A DNA stretch of 64,000 nt, taken from positions 1,612,001 through 1,676,000 of the forward strand of contig NZ_SDWT01000001.1 in NCBI RefSeq assembly GCF_004137255.1, in the 5' to 3' direction. Below the pieces are notes generated by a model, which was given only the letters and a program-made list of their open reading frames with translations, ran no database searches and had not been told where the DNA came from. Positions within the stretch are counted from its first letter, which is position 1. Every line of letters begins with the position of its first letter. The DNA is from Nocardioides oleivorans. GTDB taxonomy: Bacteria; Actinomycetota; Actinomycetes; Propionibacteriales; Nocardioidaceae. The position numbers were made by a program, and so were the translations under genes. Positions 16,136-25,600 of the stretch are shown piece by piece.

Positions 16136-18181
16136 GTGGCCCCCAAGGCACTGCTCCAGCTGGGCGTACCGGCCGGCATCGTGATGATCGTCGTGATGCT
16201 CGTGGTGCCGCTCCCCGCGGTCGTCCTCGACATGCTCATCGCGCTCAACATCACCAGCGCGCTGCTGGTGCTCCTCGTCGCGATGTTCGTGCACAAGCCG
16301 CTCGAGTTCGCCGCGTTCCCCGCCGTCGTCCTCGTCCTGACGCTGTTCCGCCTCGCGCTCAACGTGAGCGCGACCCGGCTCGTGCTGCTCGACGGCTACG
16401 CCGGCAAGGTGATCGACACCTTCGGCCACTTCGTGGTCGGCGGCTCCCTCATCGTCGGGCTCATCGTCTTCGCGATCCTGCTGATCATCCAGTTCGTGGT
16501 GATCACCAAGGGCGCCGAGCGGGTCGCGGAGGTCGGCGCGCGCTTCACCCTCGACGCGATGCCCGGCAAGCAGATGGCCATCGACGCCGACCTCAACTCC
16601 GGGCTCATCGACGAGGACGAGGCCAGGCGGCGACGCGCCGAGGTGCACGCGGAGGCCGACTTCTACGGCGCGATGGACGGTGCGTCGAAGTTCGTCAAGG
16701 GCGACGCGATCGCCGCGATCGTGATCACGATGGTCAACCTGCTCGGCGGCTTCGCGGTCGGGATGGCGCAGAAGGGGATGTCGTTCGGCGACGCCATCAC
16801 GACCTACAGCCTGCTGTCGGTCGGTGACGGCCTCGTCTCCCAGATCCCCGCGCTCCTGCTGTCCACCGCCACGGGCCTCATCGTCACCCGCAACACCGGT
16901 GACTCCGACATGGGCTCCGACATCCTGCGCCAGCTCACCGCCAACAAGATGCCGCTGCAGATCGCCGGCTTCGGCGCGCTCGCGATCTGCCTGATCCCCG
17001 GGCTGCCGAAGCTGCCCTTCGTCACCGCCGGCGGGATCATGCTGCTGGCATCCAGCCGGGTCCAGCGGCCCGGGGACGGTGAGCCGGTCGAGGGGGTCGA
17101 GCAGGTCGTCGCAGCGCCCCCCGACACCCCGGAGGTCCTGGCCGCCGAGATCCACGTGGACCCGCTGGGCCTCGAGCTCTCGCCCGACATCATCGACCTG
17201 GTCGACCCCGCCAGCGGAGGCGACCTGCTCGACCGGGTGAAGGCGCTGCGCCGCAAGATCGCCGGCGAGCTCGGCATCATCGTGCCGCCGGTGCGCACCC
17301 GCGACAGCATCGACCTGCCGACGGGCACCTACGCCATCCGCCTCTTCGGCATCGAGGTCGCGCGCGGCGAGGCACCACGTGGCACCGTGCTCGCGATCGG
17401 CGACAACGTCGGCGTGCTGCCGGGCCAGCCCACCCGCGAACCCGTCTTCGGCCTCGAGGCGTCGTGGATCCCCGCCGAGCTGCGGGTCCAGGCCGAGCTC
17501 AGCGGCGCGACGGTCGTGGACCGCGCGTCCGTCATCACCACCCACCTCGCCGAGGTCGTCGGCCAGCACGCCGCGCGGCTGCTGGGCCGTGAGGACGTCA
17601 AGACGCTCACCGAGCTCGTACGCCGCACCCACCCGGTCGTGGTCGAGGAGCTCACCCCGGCGCAGCTGAGCCTCGGGGAGGTGCAGCGCGTGCTCCAGGG
17701 CCTGCTCGTCGAGGGCGTGGCCGTCCGCGACCTGGTCCGCATCTTCGAGGCGCTGTCGCTGAAGGCACCGTCCACCAAGGACCCCGACGCCCTGGTCGAG
17801 GCCGCCCGCGCCTCGCTCGGACCCGCCATCGTCGCGCCGCACCTCACCGAGGCAGCGGTCCACGTGATCAGCTTCGAGCCCACCCTCGAGCAGCGCATGC
17901 TCGAGGCGGTGCGTGCGGGGGACATGGGTGCCGTGGTGGCGCTCGACCCGCTGCTCGCGCAGACCGTGCTGGGGGAGCTGGTCACGCTGCGGACCTCCGC
18001 CGAGGAGCAGGGGCTGCGACCCGTCGTGGTCTGCGCCCCGCAGCTTCGGGCCGCCGTGCGGCGGATGGTCGCGCCGGCCCTGCCGACCACGGCCGTGCTC
18101 TCCTACACCGAGCTCGTCGGGGCGACGCAGGTCCGCTCGGTCGGCACCGTCACCGGTGACCGCGTGGCGGTGTCAGCATGA
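16136..18181 (+). CDS. flhA: Flagellar export gate protein FlhA
   Basis: FlhA is the nonameric export gate that receives substrates. The 681-residue protein has about eight membrane segments in the first half. It includes the conserved FHIPEP-type region (VVLVLTLFRLALNVSATRLV) and the cytoplasmic signature RRRAEVHAEADFYGAMDGAS. A large C-terminal docking domain follows. The GTG start is preceded by GAAAGG. A 78-base gap from flhB contains the hairpin described separately. It is the last flagellar gene in the window. Confidence 0.96.
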   Translation: MAPKALLQLGVPAGIVMIVVMLVVPLPAVVLDMLIALNITSALLVLLVAMFVHKPLEFAAFPAVVLVLTLFRLALNVSATRLVLLDGYAGKVIDTFGHFVVGGSLIVGLIVFAILLIIQFVVITKGAERVAEVGARFTLDAMPGKQMAIDADLNSGLIDEDEARRRRAEVHAEADFYGAMDGASKFVKGDAIAAIVITMVNLLGGFAVGMAQKGMSFGDAITTYSLLSVGDGLVSQIPALLLSTATGLIVTRNTGDSDMGSDILRQLTANKMPLQIAGFGALAICLIPGLPKLPFVTAGGIMLLASSRVQRPGDGEPVEGVEQVVAAPPDTPEVLAAEIHVDPLGLELSPDIIDLVDPASGGDLLDRVKALRRKIAGELGIIVPPVRTRDSIDLPTGTYAIRLFGIEVARGEAPRGTVLAIGDNVGVLPGQPTREPVFGLEASWIPAELRVQAELSGATVVDRASVITTHLAEVVGQHAARLLGREDVKTLTELVRRTHPVVVEELTPAQLSLGEVQRVLQGLLVEGVAVRDLVRIFEALSLKAPSTKDPDALVEAARASLGPAIVAPHLTEAAVHVISFEPTLEQRMLEAVRAGDMGAVVALDPLLAQTVLGELVTLRTSAEEQGLRPVVVCAPQLRAAVRRMVAPALPTTAVLSYTELVGATQVRSVGTVTGDRVAVSA

Positions 18182-18429
18182 GGCCCGTGTCGGGCACCAT
18201 GCTCGTCGTCGCGGCCGTGCTGACCTCGCCGGCGCTGGTCGGGGCGGCCACCGGCGAGATGCCGCTCGACCAGGCCCTCGCCCGCTACCTCGTCGTGTCG
18301 GCCCTGTCCTGGCTGCTGCTCACGGTCGCCGCCGAGTGGCTCTGGTCGGATCCCGTGGCCCCGGCACTGGCCGAGCCGTCGTCGTCGACCGAGGAACCAC
18401 CCGCCGGGTCCGGCTCCGGCGACGGCTGA
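18178..18429 (+). CDS. Small hypothetical membrane protein
   Basis: This is an 83-residue ORF whose ATG overlaps the flhA stop (ATGA), suggesting cotranslation with flhA. It has two hydrophobic segments (MLVVAAVLTSPALVGAA, about 8-24, and YLVVSALSWLLLTVAAEWLW, about 37-56) and a Ser/Gly/Pro tail. No family is recognised. The last 145 bases run opposite to the end of the convergent histidine-kinase gene, so one of the two 3' ends may be overextended. It could be an accessory motility protein, but that is inference. Confidence 0.55.
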   Translation: MRPVSGTMLVVAAVLTSPALVGAATGEMPLDQALARYLVVSALSWLLLTVAAEWLWSDPVAPALAEPSSSTEEPPAGSGSGDG

Positions 18430-20006
18430 GCGCCGAGCGGGACCCGCCACGACACCCGCGTCCCGTGCGGGTCGGCCGGCTCGACGACGAGCTCCCCGCC
18501 GAGGGTCTCCGCGCGCAGCCGGAGGTTGCGCAGCCCGCTGCCGGGGACGGCGTCAGCGGGGATTCCGCGTCCGTCGTCGGCGACGACCAGGCTGAACCAC
18601 CCGGACTCGTCGACGCCCAGGTCGACCTCGCACCGGGTGGCCCGCGCGTGGCGGGCGCAGTTGGACAGCACCTCGCGCAGGACGACGCTCGCCTGGTCGC
18701 CCAGTGCGAGCGGCACCCTCGAGTCCACCGCACCCCACGTCCGCACGATGGGCACGAACCCGAGCGCCTTCTCGTACTCCCGGGTCATGCCGAGCACGTC
18801 ACCGCGCAGGGAGCCCGTACGACGCTGCTCGAGCTGGAAGACCGCACCCCTGACGTCGCGGATCGAGTCGCCGATCTCGCGGACCGCGTCGGCGCGGTGA
18901 CCGCCCGGGTCGCCGTCGGTGCGGATCCCGGCACGCAGCTTGAGGGCGGTGGCGTACAGCTGCTGGATGACGACGTCGTGCAGGTCGCGGGCGATCCGGT
19001 CGCGGTCGGCGGCCACCATCGCGTGCTGCCGCTCGCCCTGCAGGACGGCGTGGTCGAGGATCAGCGCCGCGTGCCGGACGAAGCCGGACATGAGGCTGCG
19101 GTCGTCACCGGTGAGGCGGCCGTGGGACTGCTCGAGCACGAGCAGCACGACGCCGGGGCGGGCGAGGTCGGGCCGCAGCGGGATCCCCCAGGCCGTGTGC
19201 GGACCGGCCCGCACGACGAGGTCGACGTCGAGGTCCTGCGCGACCCGCAGCCGGTCGGCGAGGCGGTCGAGGGTCTCGGTGAGCACCTCGTCGACGATCC
19301 CGGCCGTGCCGGACACGTCCACGCTGCGCGAGGTGGTGCTCACGACCGCGGCCGTGCGGGCGCTGGCGATCCGCTGGGCAGCGGCGGCGATCCGCGCGTA
19401 GGGCTCGTCCAGCTCGAAGGGCGGCTCGATCGACTGCTCCACGGCCGCCACGAGCTCGAGCACCTCGCGGCGCCGGTCGTTGAAGGAGTAGCTCTGCGCG
19501 TTGCGCACGGCCACGCCGGCCACGCGGCCGAGCACGGAGATGCTCGCGACGTCCTCCTCGGCGAACCCGCCCTCGGGCGGCGAGAGCAGCAGCAGGTCCG
19601 CGAACAGGCACCCGCCGACGATCACCGGCACCCGCAGCACCTCCCCGCCACCGTCGGGGTCGATCAGCCTGACCACGTCGTGCTCCGGGCGGCCGCCCGG
19701 CTCGCCCTGCAGGCCGGCGGACCCGATCCGCGCCCGCAGGGCACGTGCCTCGTCGGGACCGATGCCCCGGGCGTGCTCGACCGGCTCGATCGGCTGCGCC
19801 CAGGGGCCGGTGCCCGGAAGGACCTCGTCGACCACGGTGAGGACCACCGCGCCCGCGCGGGTGCGCTCTGCGGCGATGGTGGCGGCGCGCTGGAGCACGG
19901 TGTCGATGTCGAGCACCGACACGACCGAGAGGAGGTCGGTACGGCGCTGCGCCGGGTCGCCGGAGAACACCATGGGCTCATTGAACCAGCGCCGCGTCGA
20001 CGGCAC
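18285..20006 (-). CDS. GAF-domain sensor histidine kinase (HisKA_3, DevS/NarL-partner type)
   Basis: This is a 573-residue soluble kinase. Two GAF-like regions (about 25-170 and 185-320) precede a HisKA_3 dimerisation helix with the phospho-accepting His in RDRIARDLHDVVIQQLYA. A HATPase_c domain follows (N box EVLSNCARHARA, G box VVADDGRGIP). This class phosphorylates NarL/LuxR-type regulators. None is adjacent, so the kinase is an orphan here. The start is uncertain: GTG 20006 is used, and ATG 19973 is an alternative. The C-terminal ~50 residues are low-complexity and overlap the opposite-strand ORF. Confidence 0.88.
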   Translation of the reverse strand: MPSTRRWFNEPMVFSGDPAQRRTDLLSVVSVLDIDTVLQRAATIAAERTRAGAVVLTVVDEVLPGTGPWAQPIEPVEHARGIGPDEARALRARIGSAGLQGEPGGRPEHDVVRLIDPDGGGEVLRVPVIVGGCLFADLLLLSPPEGGFAEEDVASISVLGRVAGVAVRNAQSYSFNDRRREVLELVAAVEQSIEPPFELDEPYARIAAAAQRIASARTAAVVSTTSRSVDVSGTAGIVDEVLTETLDRLADRLRVAQDLDVDLVVRAGPHTAWGIPLRPDLARPGVVLLVLEQSHGRLTGDDRSLMSGFVRHAALILDHAVLQGERQHAMVAADRDRIARDLHDVVIQQLYATALKLRAGIRTDGDPGGHRADAVREIGDSIRDVRGAVFQLEQRRTGSLRGDVLGMTREYEKALGFVPIVRTWGAVDSRVPLALGDQASVVLREVLSNCARHARATRCEVDLGVDESGWFSLVVADDGRGIPADAVPGSGLRNLRLRAETLGGELVVEPADPHGTRVSWRVPLGAQPSPEPDPAGGSSVDDDGSASAGATGSDQSHSAATVSSSQDRADTTR

Positions 20007-20066
20007 GGCTCACTCACCGCGCGGGGTGGTCGTGCTCCCGGTCGTCGTCCCTCGACCCTGTGCTGG

Positions 20067-20126
20067 CCCGAGCGGTGAGTGAGCCACATTCTGGCGCCCG
20101 GAAATGTGGCTGACTCACCGCTCGGG
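20067..20126. repeat. Palindromic REP-like element, copy 1
   Basis: Two 24-base arms (20067-20090 and 20103-20126) are inverted complements with one mismatch around a 12-base loop. The arm core GGTGAGTGA is shared with copy 2 and with the element at 54560-54625. It lies upstream of the kinase gene, in the noncoding gap 20007-20252. Confidence 0.85.
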
Positions 20127-20155
20127 GGCGTGTCGTGCTCCGACGCGCGGGCCGG

Positions 20156-20204
20156 CGGTGCGTGAGCGACGTTCTGCCGCCCGGAAAGGTGGCTCACTCA
20201 CCGC
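20156..20204. repeat. Palindromic REP-like element, copy 2
   Basis: This is an imperfect inverted repeat (about 17-base arms, three mismatches) with the same GTGAG...GGCTCACTCACCGC core and a similar GCCGCCCGGAA loop as copy 1, 30 bases away. A third half-arm (GGCTCACTCACCGC) lies at 20007-20021 next to the kinase start. Confidence 0.75.
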
Positions 20205-20252
20205 TCGATCGCTCAGACGGTACGGCGGGCAGCGGGGCCGCGCCTCGGGAGG

Positions 20253-20855
20253 TCAGCGGGAGATCGTGATCGCCAGGCCGACGAGGTGCTCGAGCCGGGC
20301 GAGCTCGGAGTCGAGGAACTCCGGTCCACCGCGACGGCCGATGAGCAGGTGGTCGTCGCCGAAGGGGGACGCGCACTCGACGTAGATCTCGTCGCCCGGC
20401 AGCCGGGTCGGCGAGGTGACGGGCGCGAGGTCGAAGTCGGTGGGGGCCGCGTCGGTCGCGTGGACGACGGCCCAGCCCGCCGGCGAGTGCCGGACCCGGG
20501 CGGCCCAGTCGACGCGGAAGGCGATGGGCAGCAGGTCGATCAGCCGGTCGCGCGCCGTCCTGGGATCCTCGGTGAGCGCCTCGACGACCTCGAGGTCGAG
20601 GAAGAGGTTGCCGCCGGCGGCGTAGCGGTTGATCCACAGCACGCTGACGCCGTCGAGCTGGCTGCACGCCGACACGATGGAGTCGGGCATCGTGCCCGGG
20701 ACGATTTCGAGCAGCACGTCGTCGACGGCGTAGCCGTCGCGCTTCTCGACGATCTCGATCGCCTCGATGTCGCCCCCGGCCTCACCGATGGCCGTCGCGA
20801 CGCGGCCCAGCGATCCCGGGACGTCCGGGAGCTCGACACGCATCAGGTAGGGCAT
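20253..20855 (-). CDS. ACT-domain protein
   Basis: This is a 200-residue protein with an N-terminal ACT fold (MRVELPDVPGSLGRVATAIG, then GGDIEAIEIVEKRDGYAVDD). This fold usually binds amino acids to regulate an enzyme or act alone as a sensor. A less characteristic C-terminal region of about 115 residues follows. No catalytic domain is attached and no obvious partner is adjacent. The start ATG lies 6 bases after a TAGCCT -10-like element (20862-20867), suggesting a leaderless mRNA. The specific ligand is unknown. Confidence 0.75.
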   Translation of the reverse strand: MPYLMRVELPDVPGSLGRVATAIGEAGGDIEAIEIVEKRDGYAVDDVLLEIVPGTMPDSIVSACSQLDGVSVLWINRYAAGGNLFLDLEVVEALTEDPRTARDRLIDLLPIAFRVDWAARVRHSPAGWAVVHATDAAPTDFDLAPVTSPTRLPGDEIYVECASPFGDDHLLIGRRGGPEFLDSELARLEHLVGLAITISR

Positions 20856-20861
20856 GCCGTG

Positions 20862-20867
20862 AGGCTA
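20862..20867 (-). promoter_or_regulatory. -10 element for the ACT-protein gene
   Basis: TAGCCT on the minus strand lies six bases before the ATG. This matches a leaderless TANNNT-N6/7-start pattern seen at several other genes in the window. Confidence 0.5.
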
Positions 20868-20932
20868 TCCCGCGCGTGTGTCGCAGACGTTTCGCCATCT
20901 TGCCCTGAGGACGGGCGTGTCACGGTGCTGTT

Positions 20933-22690
20933 TCAGGGTGCTGCCGCGAGGCGTACGGCGAGCCCGCTCGCGCGCTGGGCCCGCCGGCCGATCGCGGCCC
21001 GGATCGCCGCCTCCGAGCCGACGACCCGGACGGTGGAGCGGGCGCGGGTGACGGCGGTGTAGAAGAGCTCGCGCGAGAGCAGGCGCGACTCCTCGTCGGG
21101 GAGCAGCACGGTCACCACGTCGGCCTGCGAGCCCTGCGACTTGTGGATCGTCATCGCGTGCATCGTCTCGACGTCGCCGAGGCGCGACGGAGCCAGGTCG
21201 CGCGGGCCGTCGCTCGCCGCGATGACCGCCCGCGGTCCGGCGGGCGTCAGCACGACCACGCCGCTGTCGCCGTTGTAGACGCCGAGCTGGTGGTCGTTGG
21301 CCGTGACCAGCAGCGGCCGGCCGACGTAGGCGCGCTCGAAGAGCCCGTCGCCGGTCTCGGCGGTGAGCCACTGCTCGATGCGACGGTTCCAGTGGCGTAC
21401 GCCGAAGGGGCCGTCGCGGTGCGCGCACAGCAGGCGGTGCCGGTCGAGGGCCCGCAGCGCTCCCTCGACGTCGCCGTGCTCGGCCGCGTCGCGGACGGCG
21501 AGGGCGGCGCCGAGCGCGGTGCTGCGGATGCGGGACGACGGGTCGGCCTCGTCGATCCACTCGATGGCCTCGTGCCCGGCGGCCAGCACGGACAGCGCTC
21601 CATCGGCGTCACCGGTGCGCAGCGCCTCGGCGAGCGCGTGGATCTCGGCACCGAACCGGTGGGTCGACCGGAGCGCGGCGACCGGCGAGTCGGGCCGGTC
21701 CTGGAAGCCGCGCACGACGTCGCTCAGCACGGCGCCGGCCTCGACCGACGAGAGCTGGTGCGGGTCGCCCACCAGGACCAGGCGGGCGTCGGGCCGGACG
21801 GCCTCGAGGAGCCGCGCCATCTGGGTGAGCGACACCATCGACGACTCGTCGACGACCACGACGTCGTGGGGGAGCCGGTTGCCGCGGTGGTGGCGGAAGC
21901 GGGTCGAGTTGCCCGGGTCGGGCCGGAGCAGGCGGTGCAGGGTGGACGCGGTCACGCCCGCGAGCCGCACGCGGTCGGCCTCGTCGAAGACCTCGGCCTC
22001 CTGGTGCACCGCCTGCTGCAACCGGGCGGCGGCCTTGCCGGTCGGTGCGGCGAGGGCGATCCGCAGGCCGCTCGGGTGCTGGTCGAGCAGCCCGACGAGC
22101 AGCGAGGCGACCGCGGTCGTCTTGCCGGTGCCCGGACCCCCGGTCAGCACGGTCGTCCACTGGCCGGCGGCGGACAGGCACGCCGCCACCTGCTCGTCGT
22201 AGGACGTCCCCGGGCGGGCCGCCTGCATCGCGGCCACCAGGCGGGCCAGCGACGCCGCCATCAGGGCGGGGTCGTGGTCGGGGGCGGAAGCGGCGCGGGT
22301 GAGCAGGTCGTCGACGACCTGGGTCTCCTGCTCGTGGTAGCGGTCGAGGTAGAGCAGGTCGTTGTCCCAGCGGACCAGCCCGGCCGCCACGAGCGGGCTC
22401 GCGGCGACGGCGGCGGCCCAGTCGGCGGCGTCCGGCCACGGGAGGCCGGGCGGGTCGGCGACGGTCGCGAGGTCGACGCACACCGAGCCCCCGCGGACCG
22501 CGCGCACGGCCAGGGCGACGGCGAGGAGCACCCGCTCGTCGGACTCGCGGCCGAGCCGGCCGAGGGCCGAGGCGACGTGGACGTCGGCGCTGGTCAGCAC
22601 CCCGGCGGCGTTGAAGGAGGCCAGCAGCCCGGTGGCACCGAGGGCCAGCCGCGCGTCGGTGGCGTCGACCGGCTCGAAGAGGTCGGTCAT
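20933..22690 (-). CDS. recD: Exonuclease V subunit alpha RecD
   Basis: RecD is the fast 5'-3' helicase of RecBCD, which processes double-strand breaks. The 585-residue protein has Walker A GGPGTGKT at 184-191, an SF1B Walker B region (VVVDESSMVSL) and the C-terminal motif AMTIHKSQGSQADVV. The ATG at 22690 overlaps the recB stop by four bases, and this start gives the normal RecD N-terminus. It is the last gene of recC-recB-recD. Confidence 0.95.
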   Translation of the reverse strand: MTDLFEPVDATDARLALGATGLLASFNAAGVLTSADVHVASALGRLGRESDERVLLAVALAVRAVRGGSVCVDLATVADPPGLPWPDAADWAAAVAASPLVAAGLVRWDNDLLYLDRYHEQETQVVDDLLTRAASAPDHDPALMAASLARLVAAMQAARPGTSYDEQVAACLSAAGQWTTVLTGGPGTGKTTAVASLLVGLLDQHPSGLRIALAAPTGKAAARLQQAVHQEAEVFDEADRVRLAGVTASTLHRLLRPDPGNSTRFRHHRGNRLPHDVVVVDESSMVSLTQMARLLEAVRPDARLVLVGDPHQLSSVEAGAVLSDVVRGFQDRPDSPVAALRSTHRFGAEIHALAEALRTGDADGALSVLAAGHEAIEWIDEADPSSRIRSTALGAALAVRDAAEHGDVEGALRALDRHRLLCAHRDGPFGVRHWNRRIEQWLTAETGDGLFERAYVGRPLLVTANDHQLGVYNGDSGVVVLTPAGPRAVIAASDGPRDLAPSRLGDVETMHAMTIHKSQGSQADVVTVLLPDEESRLLSRELFYTAVTRARSTVRVVGSEAAIRAAIGRRAQRASGLAVRLAAAP

Positions 22691-25600
22691 GGGGCGACTC
22701 CGTCCAGCAGGTCGGACAGCGCGGTCACGAGCGCGACCGGCGGCTGCCACGAGAACACCCCGCACGGGCGGCCGTCCACGCTCGGCGTCTCCGGCCCGCA
22801 CATCCCGCGGAGGTAGAGGTACAGCACGCCCCCGAGGTGCTCGGCCGGGTCGTAGCCGGGGAGCCGCCAGCGCAGGTAGCGGTGCAGGACGACGGTGTAG
22901 AGCAGCGCCTGGAGCGGGTAGTCGGAGTGGCCCATGGCCTCGTCGAGGACCTCCGGGCGGTACTCCCAGGCGGTCGCGGGCGCCGCCCGGTCACCGAGCC
23001 AGTTGGTCTTGTAGTCGATCGTGACGTAGCGGGTGCGGCCCCCGACCGGCACCCGCACCACGACGTCGATCGACCCGGTCAGGTAGCCCAGGAGTCGCTG
23101 CCCGGCGAGGTCGGCGTCGCCGTCGAGCGTCTCGGCGAACGCCAGCAGCGGGTCGCCGTCGGGGAGGTGGGCGCGGAGCAGCGGGCCGAGGTCGCCGAGC
23201 ACCACCTGCGCCGCACGGGGGTCGTCGGAGCGCGCCGCGAGGTCTCCGCCGGCGAGCGGGACCTCGAAGTCCAGCTCGCGCAGCCGGTCGGGGAGGGTGA
23301 TGTCGCGCAGCGTCAGGCCGCCGGCGAGCGGGCCGAGCGGGGAGTCGCAGACCGCCACGAGCGCGTCGGCCAGCGCGTCGGCGTCGACCTCGACGGCCCA
23401 CCACGCGCGGTGCTCCTCGACCTGGGCGAGCAGCTCGGCGCGCAGGTCGGGGGAGGCGGGGTCGGCGTGCTCGAGCACCTCGTGCACCAGCGAGCCGAAC
23501 GCGGCACCCACCGGCAGGTCGGCCATCGGCGAGGCCACGGCGCTGAGTGCGGCGTCGACCTCGGGGGCGGGCGCGTCGTCGACCAGCTCGTCGAGGGGTA
23601 CGTCGTCGAGCTCGGGGACCTCGTCGGGCTCCGACAGCACCCGGTCGGGTGCACCGGCGTGCGGGGCACCTGCCGCGGACAGCGCGGAGTAGGACGTGCG
23701 GCGCCAGTCGGTGTCGACGCCACGGTCGAAGGACCGCACCGCGAGCGGCAGCAGCTCGCGGTCGATGGGCGTGGTGTCGACCGGGCCCGGTGTGGCGAGC
23801 TCGGGCTGCGGGCCGCCCGACGCCTTCCAGCGACCGAGGATCTCGACCACCTCGTCGTCGCCGAGGACCGGCTGCTCGTCGTTGACGTGGGCGTGGCCCG
23901 GAGCGCGGCCGAAGAGCATCCGGTGCAGTGGCGCCGACGCCGTGTTGTTGGCGGTCGGGCAGTACCACGCGACGACCTGCGACTGGGCGCGCGTGAGCGC
24001 GACGTAGAGCAGGCGCAGGGACTCGCCGGCGTCCTCGCGACGACTCGCCGTGGCGGCGGCGTCGCGCCACCGGCTCGGTCCGCCGACGTCGCGGCACCGC
24101 TCGCCGCTGTCGTCGTGGAAGAGCGGCACCTCCTCGTCGCGGACCCAGCGGTCCCAGAGCGTCGGGAGGTAGACGATGGGGTACTCCAGGCCCTTGCTGC
24201 CGTGGATCGTCACGAGCTGCACGGCCGCCGCGTCGGAGTCGAGGCGTCGGGTGCGCTCGGAGGCCACCTCGATCTTGTCGTCGGCGACCTGGGTGCGCAG
24301 CCAGCCGAGCAGGCCGACCACCCCGAGCCGCTCGCTGACGGTGACCTTGTGCAGCGCCTCGCCGATGTGGCGCAGGTCGGTGAGCGTGCGCTCGCCACCG
24401 ACCCGGCCCAGCACCCGCGCGACGAGCCCGCCGAGCACGGCGATCTCCAGCACCGCCGCGACACCGCGGGCGGCGAACACGTCGGCGAGGCGGCGCACGG
24501 CGTCGCTCAGGTCGTCGGTCGGGTCGGCCTCGCCCTGGAGGTCCTCGGCGGTCCGCCCGAAGAAGTCGGTCAGGGCGGCCGCCCGCACCCGGTCGGCCCG
24601 GTGCGGCTGCTCCAGCGCCTCGAGCAGGGTGAGCCACTGCGTGGCGGCCGCGGTCTTGAAGACCGAGCCGCCGGCGTTGACCACCGACGGGACACCGACG
24701 GCGGCCAGCGCCTCCTGCGCGGCGAGCAGGTCGGCGCGCCGCGCCGCCAGCACGGCGACGTCCTTCGGCGCGACGGGCCGCGCCTCGTCGCCGGCGCCGA
24801 CCGTGGCGCCCGAGGTCAGGAGCCGCTTGATGTCGGCGGCGAGGTCGGTGAGGACGTGCCCCCTCCAGTCGCCGATGCGCGGCTTCTTGCGCCCCAGCTC
24901 CTCGTGGCGCACGACCCGCAGGCGGAACGGCGCGCCGGCGCCGTCGAGGCGGGAGGCCTGGTGGTGGGCGGTGATCGGGTGGACCGGGATCCGGTCGTCG
25001 CCGAGCGACGCGCCCTGGACGAGCACCTGGAGCGAGTCGAGCAGCGGCTGGTCGGCGCGCCAGTTGACGCCCAGCGTCTGGCGGGTCGTGGCCTGCTCCG
25101 CGGCCTGGAGGTAGGTCACGATGTCGCCGCCCCGGAAGGCGTAGATCGCCTGCTTCGGGTCGCCGATCAGGACCAGCGTGGAGGCGCCGTGGAAGGCGCG
25201 CTCGAAGACCTGCCACTGCACCGGGTCGGTGTCCTGGAACTCGTCGATCAGCGCGACCTTCCACCGCTGCCGCATCCGGGCGCGCGCGGGGGAGTCGTCG
25301 GCCGCCAGCGCGTCGGCGAGCTGGCCGAGCAGGTCGTCGTAGGACAGGACGCCGAGGCGGCGCTTGCGACGGTCGATCTCGTCGAGCACCTCGCTGGCGA
25401 ACCGCACAAGCTCGGCGGCCTGGCCCTCCGGGTCCTCGGCCAGTGCCTCCCGGGGTGCGACGTTGGCACGCGGGTCGCCGACCACCGCGCGGGCGATCGT
25501 GAGCGCGGTCTCGTGCGACCAGGTGGTGGCCTCGCGGCGGGCGAAGAGGCCGAGGTAGAGGTCGTCGGTGACCTCGGACGTGAGCTGCTCGAGGTCCTCG

